From positions 3,472,001 to 3,536,000 of the forward strand of contig OZ234497.1 in the NCBI GenBank assembly GCA_965153455.1: DNA of 64,000 nt, read 5' to 3'. Shown in pieces: positions 22,884 through 34,094 of the stretch. How positions within the stretch are numbered: the first letter of the stretch is position 1; each line of letters begins with the position of its first letter. Below the pieces are notes generated by a model. It saw only the letters and a program-made list of their open reading frames with translations, was not told where the DNA came from and ran no database searches. This DNA is from Sphagnum compactum. Lineage: Eukaryota; Bryophyta; Sphagnopsida; Sphagnales. A program made the position numbers and the translations under genes.

Positions 22884-23150
22884 TGTTATGGACCGACTAC
22901 AAACAAGTGGAGAATTACAAGACAAGACAAGCTTTATTGACCCATCAACTGGTGTTGATCTGCTGAAGGGTTGTTCTCCAGACTATCTCTTTTTATAACC
23001 CTGAGCCATACTAGTCCCAAAATATCCTAGGCCATGATATTGCCAAAAGCATCCCAAAATATCCTAGGCCATGATATTGCCAAAAGTATCCAAAAATATC
23101 CTAGGACATGACATTGCCAAAAGTATCCCAAAATATCCTAGGTCATGACA
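22884..23150 (-). repeat. 5' LTR of the chromovirus
   Basis: The 267-bp partner of the 3' LTR, with the same 37-bp internal repeats. The promoter TATA box (TATAAAAA, plus 22990-22997) and AATAAA (plus 22933-22938) are present. It differs from the 3' LTR at five positions, all C/T-type transitions. Confidence 0.95.
22990..22997 (-). promoter_or_regulatory. LTR TATA box
   Basis: TATAAAAA on the element strand inside the 5' LTR, about 52 bases before AATAAA. The order promoter then polyadenylation signal fits a short R region. Confidence 0.7.
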
Positions 23151-24705
23151 CATTTGAACCTAAGAGTATTCCATTAAACCTCTCTAGGGTCTACAACTCT
23201 TGGAACATCATTAGTGGCCTATGTGTGTTAGCATTTGAGCCTATAAATACCCAATTGAGCCTCTCAAAGGTCTGCAACTTTTCAAATATCATTAGCGGCC
23301 TATGTGTGTTTACATTTGAGCCTATGAATACCCAATTGAACCTCTCGAGGGTCTACAGCTTTTGGAACATCATTGGTGGCCTATGTGTGTTAGCATTTGA
23401 GCCTATAAATACCCAATTGAGCCTCTCAAAGGTCTGCAACTTTTCAAACATCATTAGCGGCCTATGTGTGTTTGCATTTGAGCCTATGAATACCCAATTG
23501 AACCTCTCGAGGGTCTACAACTTTTGGAACATCATTAGTGGCCTATGTGTGTTTATATTTGAACCTAGGAGTACCCCATTGAGCCTCTCTAGGGTCTACA
23601 ACTCTTCAAGCATCCTTAATAGCCTATGTGTGTTTGCATTTGAGCCTAGGAGTATCCCATTGAGCCTCTCTAGGGTCTGCAACTCTTGGAGCATCATTAA
23701 CGGCCTATGTGTGTTTTGCATTTGAGACTAAGTGTACCAAATTAAGCCTCTCTAAGGTCTACAACTCTTGGAGCATCATAAGTGGCCTATGCGTGTTTGC
23801 ATTTTAGCTTTGGAGTACCCAATTAAGCTTTTCTAGGGTCTACAACTCTTGGAGCATCATTAACAACCTATGTTTTTGCACATTTGAGCTTAGGAGTACC
23901 CCATTGAGCCTCTCTAGGGTCTGTAGTTCTTAAAGCATCATTAGCAACCTATGTTTTTGCGCATTTGAGCCTAGGAGTACCCCATTGAGCTTCTTTAGGG
24001 TCTGTAGCTCTTGAAGCATTATTAGCAGCCTATGTTTTTGCACATTTGAGCCTAGGAGTACCCTATTGAACCTCTCTAGGGTCTATAGCTTTTGAAGCAT
24101 CATTAGTGGCCTATGTTTTTGCGCATTTGGGCATAGGAATACCGAAACTCCATTGAGCCTCTCTAGGGTTCGTAGCTCTTGGAACATCATTAGCAACCTA
24201 TGTTTTTGTGCATTTGAACCTAGGAGTACCCCATTGAACCTCTCTAGGGTCTGCAGTTTTTCGAGCATCATAAGCAGCCTGTATGTGTTTGCATTTAAGC
24301 CTAGGAGTACCCAATTGAGTCTGTCTAAGGTCTGCAACTCTTCAAGCATCATTAGTGGCCTATGTGTGTTTGCATTTGAGCTTAGGAGTATCCCATTGAG
24401 CCTCTCTAGGGTGTGCAACTCTTGTATCATCATTAATGACATATGTGTGTTTGCATTTGATGCTAGGAGTACCCCATTGAACCTCTTTAGGGTCTGCAAC
24501 TCTTGGAGCATCATTATATGTGTGTTTGGATTTGAGCCTCGGAGTATCCCATTGAGCCTCTCTAGGGTCTGCAACTCTTGGAGCATCATTAACAACCTAT
24601 GCGTGTGTGCACTCAAGCCTAGGAGTACCCAATTGAGCTTGTCTAGGGTTTGCAGCTCTTAAAGCATCATTAGTGGCCTATGCTTTTGCGCATTTGAGCT
24701 TAGGA
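23151..24705. repeat. 81-bp tandem array, right part (about 19 units)
   Basis: Continuation of the array at 16678-16928. Units of 81 bp carry gcatttgagcctagg, accccattgagcctctc, agggtctgcaactctt and gcatcattagc. The first five bases repeat the target duplication CATTT. Because 81 is a multiple of three, long frames stay open on both strands (for example plus 23108-23725 and 24153-24662, minus 24083-24616), each a 27-residue repeat. I treat these as by-products of the repeat and not as genes. Confidence 0.92.
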
Positions 24706-24860
24706 CAATTAAGGTAAGATGGGACATGGAAGTTGAAGGGATTCACCAACATCTTTGGCTAACACAACACCCACACAATCAATAGAGAATCTTGAAGCCA
24801 CAAGCACCATATGTGCTTACTGGGAATCAATTGAATACCTTTTTGTCATAGCTGGGCTCA

Positions 24861-25440
24861 TTGAAAGTTCTAATAAACCATGGGGCTTCATTAGCCAAAC
24901 ATGTGGTAGACAAGAAGTTGGGATCCATGAAGACTCATGATTATCATTTGTTGATGCAACAATTGTTACCATTATGCTTATGAGGGTGCATGGTAGTTAA
25001 GCCACGAATGGCTATTATGTGGTTAAGTCATGTATTCCGTCGGATTTGTGTGAAGGTGTGGAACCCTAATGAGAAGATGTGGTAGTCACTCTTTCCCTCC
25101 TAGAGAAAGAATTCCTTCAGGCCATTTTCAACGTAATGATTTACTTGTTGCATGTTGTGGATGAGCAAGAAATATGTGGGCCCATCAATAATCGCTGGAT
25201 GTACCCAATGGAACAAATGATGAAGGTCCTCAAGGGATATGTTCATAACATGTCACATCTTGAAGGATCAATGGCTAAAGGATATATATATTAGATGATA
25301 TTATGGGGTTTGTCACTAAATATCTGCAAGAATTTCAACATGTATTCAGAAGAATTTGGGATGTAGAAGAGGAGGAGGGAGTGGTTAGAGAGGTACTAGA
25401 AGGCGTTATAGAAAAAATTGTGTTCACCCCAAGTTTGTGA
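24861..25440 (+). pseudogene. Decayed CACTA (En/Spm) transposon protein with DUF4218-like domain
   Basis: CACTA elements move by cut-and-paste; their TNP2-type proteins carry Transposase_21 followed by DUF4218. Here the stretch KLGSMKTHDYHLLMQQLLPL matches the KSHDYHvLMQqLLP block. A frame at 25079-25294 continues with LLEKEF...HVVDEQEICGPINNRWMYPMEQMMKVLKGYVHN...EGSMAKGY, the signature of DUF4218. A stop after LLPLCL, another after GYIY and a frame change into FVTKYLQEFQHVF show decay. The Transposase_21 domain upstream is missing, and terminal CACTA repeats were not found. Confidence 0.8.
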
Positions 25441-25856
25441 GATCTTGCACATAGATGTGCTCACAAATATGAAAATCATGTCACCATGGATATAATGATT
25501 TCTCTTCCTACTTTAATTACTTCAATGTTGCACTAAACCTTAAACCCTAATCTTGTTTAAACATGTGCATGCCATCTAAATTTCCATGTGGTTTGTGTTT
25601 TTTGCTTGTGGTACCATGGATTCCATTTCATTCTTTCAAGTCAAATAGGCTGCCACACATAGTTAATTACCTATATACATGAGTTTGGTGTTTGCATTAA
25701 GAAATACAAGGATGAGAAGGCACAGATTGAAGGTGAAAGAACTGATTTTGAATGCCAAGAGACGTAGGTTAAAAAACAAACCTAGGCCATGTATTTAGGA
25801 TTAGAAGTAACTAAGTGTGACAAGGTTGCTAGAAACCATAGGTGTAATGAGATTGT

Positions 25857-25923
25857 AAGTGAAAGGACTTGAACCTTTCACCTCCACTTTGGGGTTCAAG
25901 TCCTCAACCATTACACTACAACA
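25857..25923 (-). repeat. tRNA-like/SINE-like segment
   Basis: On the minus strand the sequence begins gttgtagtgtaatggttga (A-box-like), then reads to ggttcaagtcc (B-box consensus) inside a perfect 5-bp T-stem with a 7-nt loop. The acceptor ends pair only imperfectly. The B-box sequence is also present inverted (25893-25903 against 25865-25875), giving an 11-bp hairpin. It is more likely the head of a SINE or a tRNA pseudogene than a working tRNA. Confidence 0.45.
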
Positions 25924-25999
25924 TTTTTATTTACTACAACTAATTGCCACAAAATTATAAACACTAAATGTTTTCAACCTAGGGTGACCTAGGCTAACG

Positions 26000-27745
26000 T
26001 AGCCCACCCAAGAGTCTAACCTCGGCTAACCTAGATTTAACCTAGGCTTCAATAGGCTAGTAGACCTACATTAATTAAGCTAAACTAAATTTAAATAAGC
26101 TAAGCTTGGCTAAATTATGTCATTTACGCTAACTTTGGTTAAACTTCATTAAAATTGATTAAATTAACATATATTTGGCTAAACTAGGTCATTTAAGCTA
26201 AATTTGGTCAACTTTCACTAAAACTTAGCTAAACTAACATATATTTGGTTAAACTAGGTCATTAAAGTTAAATTTGGTTAAACTTCCCAAAACTTGGCTA
26301 ACCTAACATATATTTGTTTAAACTATGCCACTAAGGTTAAATTTGGTCAAACTTCAATAAATTCGGCTAAAGTTGCTTATAATATAAATTAAATTAAAAT
26401 TGGCCATTTAGACTAAATTAAGCTAAACTTCATTAAAGTTGGCTAAAATTAACTACCTTAAAATAAATTACATGTTAAACAAAAATATTAGGTTAAATTT
26501 CACTAAAACTTGTTAAACTTGGCTAAACTAAAATAAATTACGTTAAACTAGGCCACTTAGCCTAAATTTGGCTAACATCAATAAAATTGACTAAAATTGG
26601 TTAAATGGGTGAAATCACACTAAATGAGGGTTGCTTCAAGCAAGAAAATGTATTTTTTTGGGTACATTTCTCTTATTTTGGGGGCAAGTTTTCTTTGATT
26701 TCATTTAGCATTTTGATAAACATATAAAATGGATTTTGATACAAATGCCTCTAGCATAATTCTTGTTATTTTTCAAGTGAATATAATTTTTCACCCAAAT
26801 GTTTTTTTCAACACATTTATGTTCATTTGAATGAAAATCTTGTTTAAATGACCTTTGTGAAATTGCATGAGTCAAATTTTACAATTATAATTGAAATGGT
26901 ACAATGAATTCATATTCAATATATAACAAAATACTTCATCAAGTTTTGTAATTATTTGAGTCATTTAAAAAGTACATTTGCACTTTGCAATATATTTTGA
27001 CAACATCCATTTTCTCACAAATATACTCTTTAATCATTTATTATTAATCATAAAATGTAGTTTCCTTTGAGGATTGTATTATTTAACAACTAAACTACCT
27101 TATTTTAAGTATAATTTATGAAAACCTTTTTAATATTTGCTTGGTGGAAGTTGAAAGTTGAGCAATTTAGAAAAACAATATTTGTGACAACATTTTTGCT
27201 CATACATTTGGCTAAGTTAGGTTGAACATTATTAAACAAGGTTAAATTTTAGTAAAATAAGTTAAACTACATTAACTTTTTGCTAAAATTTTAAAATTTG
27301 AATGAAAATATGCTAAACTTGGTTAATCTTGGTTAAATTAAAATAAATTAGGCTAAACTAAGGTAATTAAATGAAGTTAGGTTAAATTTGACCAAATTTG
27401 ATTAATTTTTTGTAAATTAAACTAAGTTTGGTTAAACTTGGTTAATTTAAACCAAATTCACATACAAGGGTTAAGTTTTGCCAAACTAAGTTAAAATATG
27501 TTAAAGTAAAATCATTTAACCTAAATTATAATACTTAGAGCAAACTAGCTAAAGTAGGTTAAGTTAAGGTTAAATTAAATTAAACTAAACTTTATTAAAT
27601 TTTGGTAAAATAGGTTTAAAATTTTAAAATTCGGCTATAATAGGAATTTTTAAAAATTGAATTAAAATAGAAAAAATTACATTAAATTAAATTAAACTAA
27701 TATTTTTAGGTTAAATTAAATTAGGCTTCATTAGATTACATTAGG
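26000..27745. repeat. Degenerate array of TTGGCTAAACT-like units
   Basis: Variants of ttggctaaacttaggtca and catatatttggttaaact recur at about 70-bp spacing from 26090 to 26600, then as looser ggttaaatt words to about 27745, with a non-repetitive break near 26630-27190. Very AT-rich and not coding. Confidence 0.75.
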
Positions 27746-30700
27746 CACATGTTGCATATTAGAAAATTTTAATAAATGTTGGTGTGATGTGTTAGAATAT
27801 GTGCAAATCCCATTCCACTTACATATTTTTATTCCTTGACCCATTTTTCAATAAATCCATCTTATTAAATAAGCATAAACTATCCATTTATTTAGGGTTG
27901 TCATAACTTGTCCAAAAAATAAAACTCATAGAAGTTTGACCATGGTCACATCTATGAAGCCGAATATTTGTAGGTGTAATCATAATCAACTAAAGTCATA
28001 TTTGTAATCATATTTATAATCATGTAGTCATAGTTAGATGACAACAATTAGATGACATATTTCATTACATGACTACATTTGGATGCTAGTCCCAAATTCT
28101 CCTAATCATAAATGCCATGTTTTGGTGTTGTGGTACCTTAGTCAAAAACTAAACTAACCTTGAGAGAAGTTTTTGTTTAGTAGTAGCTTTGTTTTGAAAA
28201 CTTGAATTTCTTAGAAGTAGTAAAAGAAACAATTGGATTTGAAAGCATTATTTCCATGAATGTTTCTTTAGCACGGGGTCCAGGGAAAAATCTAGTTGTG
28301 TTGAAATAGTTGTAAAAATGTTATTTTTAGTCTTTTTAATCTTTTTCACCCAACACACTTTAGACCACTATCTACAATCTTATTTTTTTTTACAATAATG
28401 CATTTTTTGCTTTTTTTTGCCATTCGTGATAACAATGTTACCACATTGTAGTTTTCAATTTTTTTCTCTCCATGATCTCCACATCCCTTGCTCTTTCCTT
28501 TGGACAAGGGCACCTATGTCACTTTCTACTATATCCCATTACCACATTTGAATACCCATAACATTGAAGCAACAACGTTGGATATTAGCCTTGCAAAATT
28601 GAAACAAAGTAGAGAGATTCATTTCAAGAAACATGTGTCAAACAAAAAAAAACAATCATGTCAAGAAGGACTATGTTGCAGTCACATGAATCTTGGTAAT
28701 GGGTTTCAATGCATCCCAATCATTAACTCTTGTAATCTCACAAAATCTGTTCTTGATGTCATTTTACGTGATGATTACAAAAATGAAGTCATCCAAATTT
28801 TATGAATTTCATCCATTTAAAAAGTCCCCCACCTAGAACATTCTTTCCATGCATTTAAAACTTTAAAAAAAAAAAATCCAACAAAAAAAACTCTATTAGG
28901 GACTTTTGAAAAAATGGTTCAAATATGATGACTCAAAAGTTCATAACTAATTGTTGGGTAAGGTTTTTTTAACAAGGTTTTTTGAAATGTCATAATTGTC
29001 CATTTGCAATTATTTCAAAAGTCATTTTTGTATATTTTAGGTGTACCTTTGTGACATAAATTTATTATTTAGCATCAAGTTGACATTTTAAAACCATTTG
29101 AAAAAGTGCCATATTAATGATTTCACTAAATGTTCATTGCACTTTTATAAATTACACCACGTAAAAAACTATAATGCAACACAAAAAGTGATCCACCCTA
29201 GCTTGCGTCCACCCCCCCTTTTTGTCGATCCTACCACAAAATTTTAAGAAAACACATGCAAAGACTACCATTTCCTTATAATATTATATTCATGAATCCA
29301 TCTCCTTGTAATGGCAACAAATGTTTCAACAATCTTTGGAACATCTTATTTATAATCTAAATGATATTTAGGTTTTTTATTGGTATAATGACAAAACAAG
29401 GGAAAAACATTGTTGCAAAAGAGGTCCGGGACAATGGTGCAAATGGTGTGGACACAACTATCTTAGGTTTTTTTTTTTTTTTTTTTCTCTTATTTGTTTC
29501 TTTTTTTCGGCATCTTTGTTGTTTTGCAACTTGTTGTTCATGTATGTGGGGGTGGATTAATGTGTAAAAATTGTTGAATCATTATTGTTTGAGTGGGACA
29601 CTAGGTTTTTGTTTCATGAAGTTCTTGATACATTTGACATCATTTACTCACAATATTGGCTTTAAAAGGAAGGCGAGACATCTTTTTCGAAGCACCTTGA
29701 AATTATGAAGCAACGTTATTGAGGTTCTGGCATGGCTCTTGCAAGGGAACTAAGTGGTTTGCAACTTTTCATCCTTGAAATCCTCTTTCAATTAACCCTT
29801 ACATGTAGCAAAACTTTTCCAAAGTGACAATGAAAAGTCAATCCAAGGTTGCCATGAGACTTCCCCTTGACTTGAACCCCCTCATTATGCTATGGTGCAC
29901 CATTTGAAGTTTTAGATTGTTGTGTCACAACTTGCTTGAATATTTGTTGAGATAGGCAACATCCTTGTGTTAGCGATAGTTTCTACAATTAATAAACAAA
30001 TAATTAATCTATCAATGCCATATATTATCGCTAGGTTCTTGTCTTATTCAATTAGTGTGGATACCATGTATCTAACTAATTAAGACATACTTCAACAATA
30101 AATCTGACAACATACAAAAAAACAATCAGGAAAACCAAGAACACCACCTTGAACTCATCTTCACTATTTTTCATAATTCTATGATTTTCCCAACCATACA
30201 ATCCTCTATTCCTTCCTCATATTCTTTCAAAGTCCTGTTACAACTACTCAGATAAAAAAAAACCTTTAGACACCATCCCATGCTCAACATAATAACCTTT
30301 TTACTTTCTTGATTCTTGCCTTATATAGTACATAAGCAGTTATAATTCTCTAACCGTTTTTACAAATCGACTTGGTACAACAAATCAACCTGTTGCATAA
30401 ATCGTCTTGTATACTTTATCAAGTCGGCTTGTTACAATATTTCAACTTACAACAATCTATTGACTTGCTTAATTAATCAACTTGGCTTGTCTTTCTTTTT
30501 TGCTATCATTTCTTCTAACTAACTAGTATGCCAAAATCTTTTCAACACCTTGTTTTGAGTAGTGTGAAGAATGAACATTGTTTTCAAACTTGAAGTTCTT
30601 GAAAATCTAGCCTTTGTAATAGATTGGGTCCCCATCTCCCCCATCGTTGTGAGGATGTATTGACAATGGTTCTTCACATATCTTAGTTCCCTTAGAAGGT

Positions 30701-30830
30701 AAGGGTTGAATCTTGGAAAAATTAGAGCAAGTGCTACGATGATGTTTAGCTTTTGTAGCCTTGAAAGGTTTTGTTCCTTGAATCCTTAAGTTTTAATGAT
30801 GTCAAAGCTTGGTTTGTGATTCTGTTGGAA
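27746..30830. other. AT-rich intergenic spacer
   Basis: No gene is supported. The 105-codon frame at 28488-28805 has no recognisable domain. A 20-base T run lies near 29468-29487. Confidence 0.45.
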
Positions 30831-30834
30831 ATTT

Positions 30835-31072
30835 AACCCTGTAACATATGGTTGTCATCATGATGTTGATCAGCTCCATGGATAGTTGCAACTTGCCATA
30901 TGTATTATGAATGTGATCATGGCATCAGGAGTCAGGATTCAGATTTTTGCTTCAGGGCGCACTGCACAGTGCGCATAGTCCAGACGCTAGACTTGTACAG
31001 ATTCGTATGGCATCATGCTTCATGGCAAACTGCCCAGTGCCCGTAAGTCCAGATCTATATGGTATCAGAGTC
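30835..31072 (+). mobile_element. Possible remnant of an LTR retrotransposon (LTR end and PBS)
   Basis: TGGTATCAGAGT at about 31060-31071 matches the plant initiator-Met primer-binding site (TGGTATCAGAGC) at 11 of 12 bases. About 240 bases upstream, tgttggaaa could be an LTR start. No second LTR or pol sequence was found, so this is a weak call. Confidence 0.3.
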
Positions 31073-33293
31073 CAGACTTTTGATTGAGAACCCACAGTCG
31101 AGACTTAAAATTCCAGACTTGAACATTCCTCATTCAACTCCAGTCACCAGTGTCCACAATTCTAAACCCATTATCCCTGTGAATGACTGGATCCAACACT
31201 AGACTGCTGGCTTGTGCAATGGCCTGTGCAATGTGGATAACATCCACAACATCACTTGCACGTATTACTTGTCGCCCTTCTAACTTTATTGCAGGAGATA
31301 GATACTTGTTGAATTTGCAACCTGCCACTTTTCACACTCTCCACCATACAGTGTCAGAACTTCAGATTACGTAGAGTAAAACGTGATCTCAAAGTGAATT
31401 ACACCCTAAGGAGTTTGTTTTGCAGGATCAAATGCTTTCCCAAACTTGAGAAAAACTTGGTTGGTACTCAAAGCCTTTTTTTTCTTGGTGCCAAATTTCG
31501 CTCAAATGTCATGAAAAAAAGGTTTCATATGCCCTTTTTCTTAGGATAAACATCACCAAATTTCAGGGAAAAAATTCTTAAATTGGTTGTCACATTTTGA
31601 TTTGGATTTTATTTTGGGAGCATTCTTTTAGGCAGTTTTTAATATTTTGGCTATGTAGAAACTTATCACCTAAATAATGTTAAAATCTTCTTGAGATGCT
31701 TGTAATTGATGCAACATCAGAAAATTGAAAAAAGAAAAACACTGGTACTCAAACAACTCTCACAATCCATAATAGTTTAAATCTTTTTTGCACTGATGTT
31801 TGTTTTTTGGGTACTCTTTGACACATTTAGTCCCTCTTATTGCTTGGATGGGTAAGGTTTGAAGTCCATGCCTAGTCTAGGAACAGGCACTAATCAAAAC
31901 TACCTGTAAGCAAAACACAAAAAAGGTCCAATTGTTCAAATTTGCTGGTTTAGTTCTATACAAAGGAAACCTGGGGCGAAAGGAAGGCAGCACACAAAAG
32001 CCTAAATTCAGGCTGAAGTTTTTGCATCGTACACCTAGTACAGGAAGGTTCTGAAAATGGGGTCCCCACTCAAGTGAGGAGGATTCATGTGATCTGACTT
32101 CTTCAACATGTTTTCAACACGCGTTTTCTCCAAAGACCCAAGAGTGTTACTCATATTCCTCACAACCACATTGGGTGCTTTCTTCAAAAGTTTTCATTAT
32201 ATTCCCCCACAATCACATAGGGTCTTAACCGCTCTCCTCGAGTTTGTATATGTTCTTTGTTGGGCATAAAGTAGTCGAGCTAGGCTTGTGTGCTTGTTGC
32301 AACTAGTATTTAATTTTTTTCTAGCCTGTTTCGTGCCCAGCATCTAGTACGAGAAATTGACCTACATCCCCACATTTCCCTAGTTGCAAGTAGTGCCCTG
32401 CCCGACAACTTTATACTCACACCAAGCTTCTCAGGATCAAAATAAGGAGGCTTTTAAAACTGTATGAAAGGTTTCAAGGAAAGTCCTAAATTGGACTGTT
32501 TCCTCAACAAATGTTTATATCACCATTAGGTGGTTAAATTTCATAACTACCATAGTAACTTAGCAGGTTCAGCACCAAATAATTATGAGAAAAAAGAATT
32601 CAGGACTTTTGAGAAATTGATCATCTGCTTTTAGAGCTACAGATCTTTAATTGCAGATATCAAATTGAACCCCAAATTCCATCATACCATGTCATCAAAA
32701 GCCAAAACCATGAACAGGGGAGCATAACGTACACTTTTTCTCAGAAAGACATTGGATCAAATTAAGGTGTGTGTGTGTGTGTGTTTTTTTGAGAGGCCTT
32801 TGGAGCTAAATTTTACAAATAAGGCACCTAAATATTAGAAAATAAATTAGATGCCCAAAAACTCTTGTAAATATTTCATAACACGAAAAAATCATTTAAA
32901 AAGTATAACTAATGATGTTTTTTCATTTAGAAATGAATTTATATATATAAATGAGCAAAGTTACCATATTTACAAATAAACAAGGATAACTATTTGCATT
33001 CATCCTCTTCACAATTAGGGTATCAAAATAATACCCTCGGACCCCAAGAGGTACCAATGCAAGAAAATACAGAAGGGTAAGCCCCACGGAGACCATGCAC
33101 ACCCAAAATTCCACGAGTCCAAAAGCAAACCCTTAAAAAACAATATTCACAAGTTGGAAGGTACTTCGGGGAAAACAATTTGTAATTTCATTCTCATTTC
33201 ATTATATAATATTTTAATATCAATGCTGCTAATGTGCAGGTGGTTGACTGAAGACGCGTGTTCAAAGATAGTCAGATTGACCAACTTCATGAT
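31073..33293. other. Intergenic spacer
   Basis: No gene recognised. Contains a (GT)n run at about 32766-32783. Confidence 0.45.
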
Positions 33294-33985
33294 TCTCCAC
33301 CATGCCGAAACTCTAGGGTCTAGATTCTTGGTTCAGATCTAAGCTCTTGGTTTAGCTCTCTAAACATCTTAGCTCTCTTGCAAGCATTTCAATGTATAAT
33401 TAAGTCACTTAAACTGTGTGTTAGAGCTAATGTACTGAGCTCTTCCTCTGTGTGTATTCTCCACCATTCCAGAAACTTTTGGGCTTAGATCTTGGTTCGG
33501 CATATGAAGTTAAATTGGTTTTTTTAGCCATTGCGGATAACAGGAATTGAACCCATATCCTGTGCTTGGAAAGTAGATAATCTACCTATAATCTATATCC
33601 ACCTAATTTTTTTATAAAAAAACTTTCATCTCTTTTCCGAGCTCAGATACAACCTCTTGCCTTAGATCTCCAAACAACCTGCTAATCCTGCATTTCAGTG
33701 TGTAATTAAGCCACTTAATCTCTGTGTTATAGCTAATTTACTGAGCTCTTCCTCTGTGTGTAGTCTCCACCATTCCAGAAACTCTTGGGTTTAGATCTTG
33801 GTTCAGATATCACCTCTTGGTTTAGCTCTCCAAACAACCTGCTAATCCTGCATTTTAGTGTGTAATTAAGCCACTTAATGTCTGTTTTATAGTTAATTAA
33901 TGAACTCTCCCTGTTTGTGTTCTCCACCATGGCAAAACTCTTTGGGTTTAGATCTAAACTCTCGGTCTAACTTAGCTCTCTGTGC
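33294..33985. repeat. ~160-bp tandem repeat, 3.4 copies, upstream of the VQ gene
   Basis: Units begin at 33294, 33458, 33764 and 33921 (the last partial). Landmarks are tctccaccattccagaaact, gtttagatcttggttcag, tgtaattaagccacttaa and gagctcttcctctgtgtg. The second unit is split by a 145-bp insertion (33499-33643) that holds the tRNA-like sequence. Confidence 0.9.
33532..33602 (-). tRNA. tRNA-Gly(UCC)-like sequence, probably a pseudogene
   Basis: Seventy-one bases on the minus strand fit a tRNA outline. The acceptor GTGGATA pairs with TATCCGC over 7 bp, the T-arm ATGGG-loop-CCTGT pairs with wobble, and GGTTCAATTCC is the B box. The anticodon loop TTTCCAA would read as UCC. The anticodon stem has two mismatches and the D-stem does not pair, so function is doubtful. 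The ends resemble organellar tRNA-Gly more than nuclear ones. It lies in the insertion that splits the tandem repeat. Confidence 0.45.
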
Positions 33986-34006
33986 CCTAATAGTTAGGGT
34001 TTAGAC

Positions 34007-34025
34007 TTGACCACCCAGCTTGACC
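34007..34025 (+). promoter_or_regulatory. Two tandem W-boxes (TTGACC)
   Basis: TTGACC occurs at 34007-34012 and 34020-34025, 13 bp apart, about 60-80 bases upstream of the TATA box. TTGAC[C/T] is the core bound by WRKY factors. Confidence 0.55.
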
Positions 34026-34086
34026 CAGCTTGTGCGGGGTCGACCTCCTCTTCGCCCCTCTCCTCGCACAGATCATTGTGGGATGC

Positions 34087-34094
34087 TATATATA
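34087..34094 (+). promoter_or_regulatory. TATA box of the VQ gene
   Basis: TATATATA followed by ccggtgcagctcttcag. This places a likely transcription start near 34120, about 630 bases before the start codon. A donor-like gcag|gtgtgtg near 34484 leaves room for a leader intron. Confidence 0.55.

Larger units (their letters stand above)
16929..23150 (-). mobile_element. Ty3/gypsy chromovirus LTR retrotransposon, complete but inactivated
   Basis: A 6.2-kb element inserted in the minus orientation within the 81-bp satellite. The order from right to left is: 5' LTR (22884-23150), leader with tandem repeats, gag with CCHC zinc knuckle, protease, reverse transcriptase, RNase H, integrase and chromodomain, polypurine tract, 3' LTR (16929-17195). 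LTR ends are TG...CA and a 5-bp target duplication flanks it. Integrase downstream of RNase H is the gypsy order, and the C-terminal chromodomain places it among the chromoviruses. The reading frame is broken by three in-frame stops and two frameshifts, so it is non-autonomous. The LTRs differ at 5 of 267 positions (about 1.9%), all transitions, so insertion is fairly recent. Confidence 0.96.

Noticed and set aside
23108-24662. Long frames of 169-205 residues in the 81-bp array
   Set aside because: They are products of a period divisible by three and occur on both strands.
28488-28805. 105-residue plus-strand frame
   Set aside because: No recognisable domain and AT-rich composition like the surrounding spacer.
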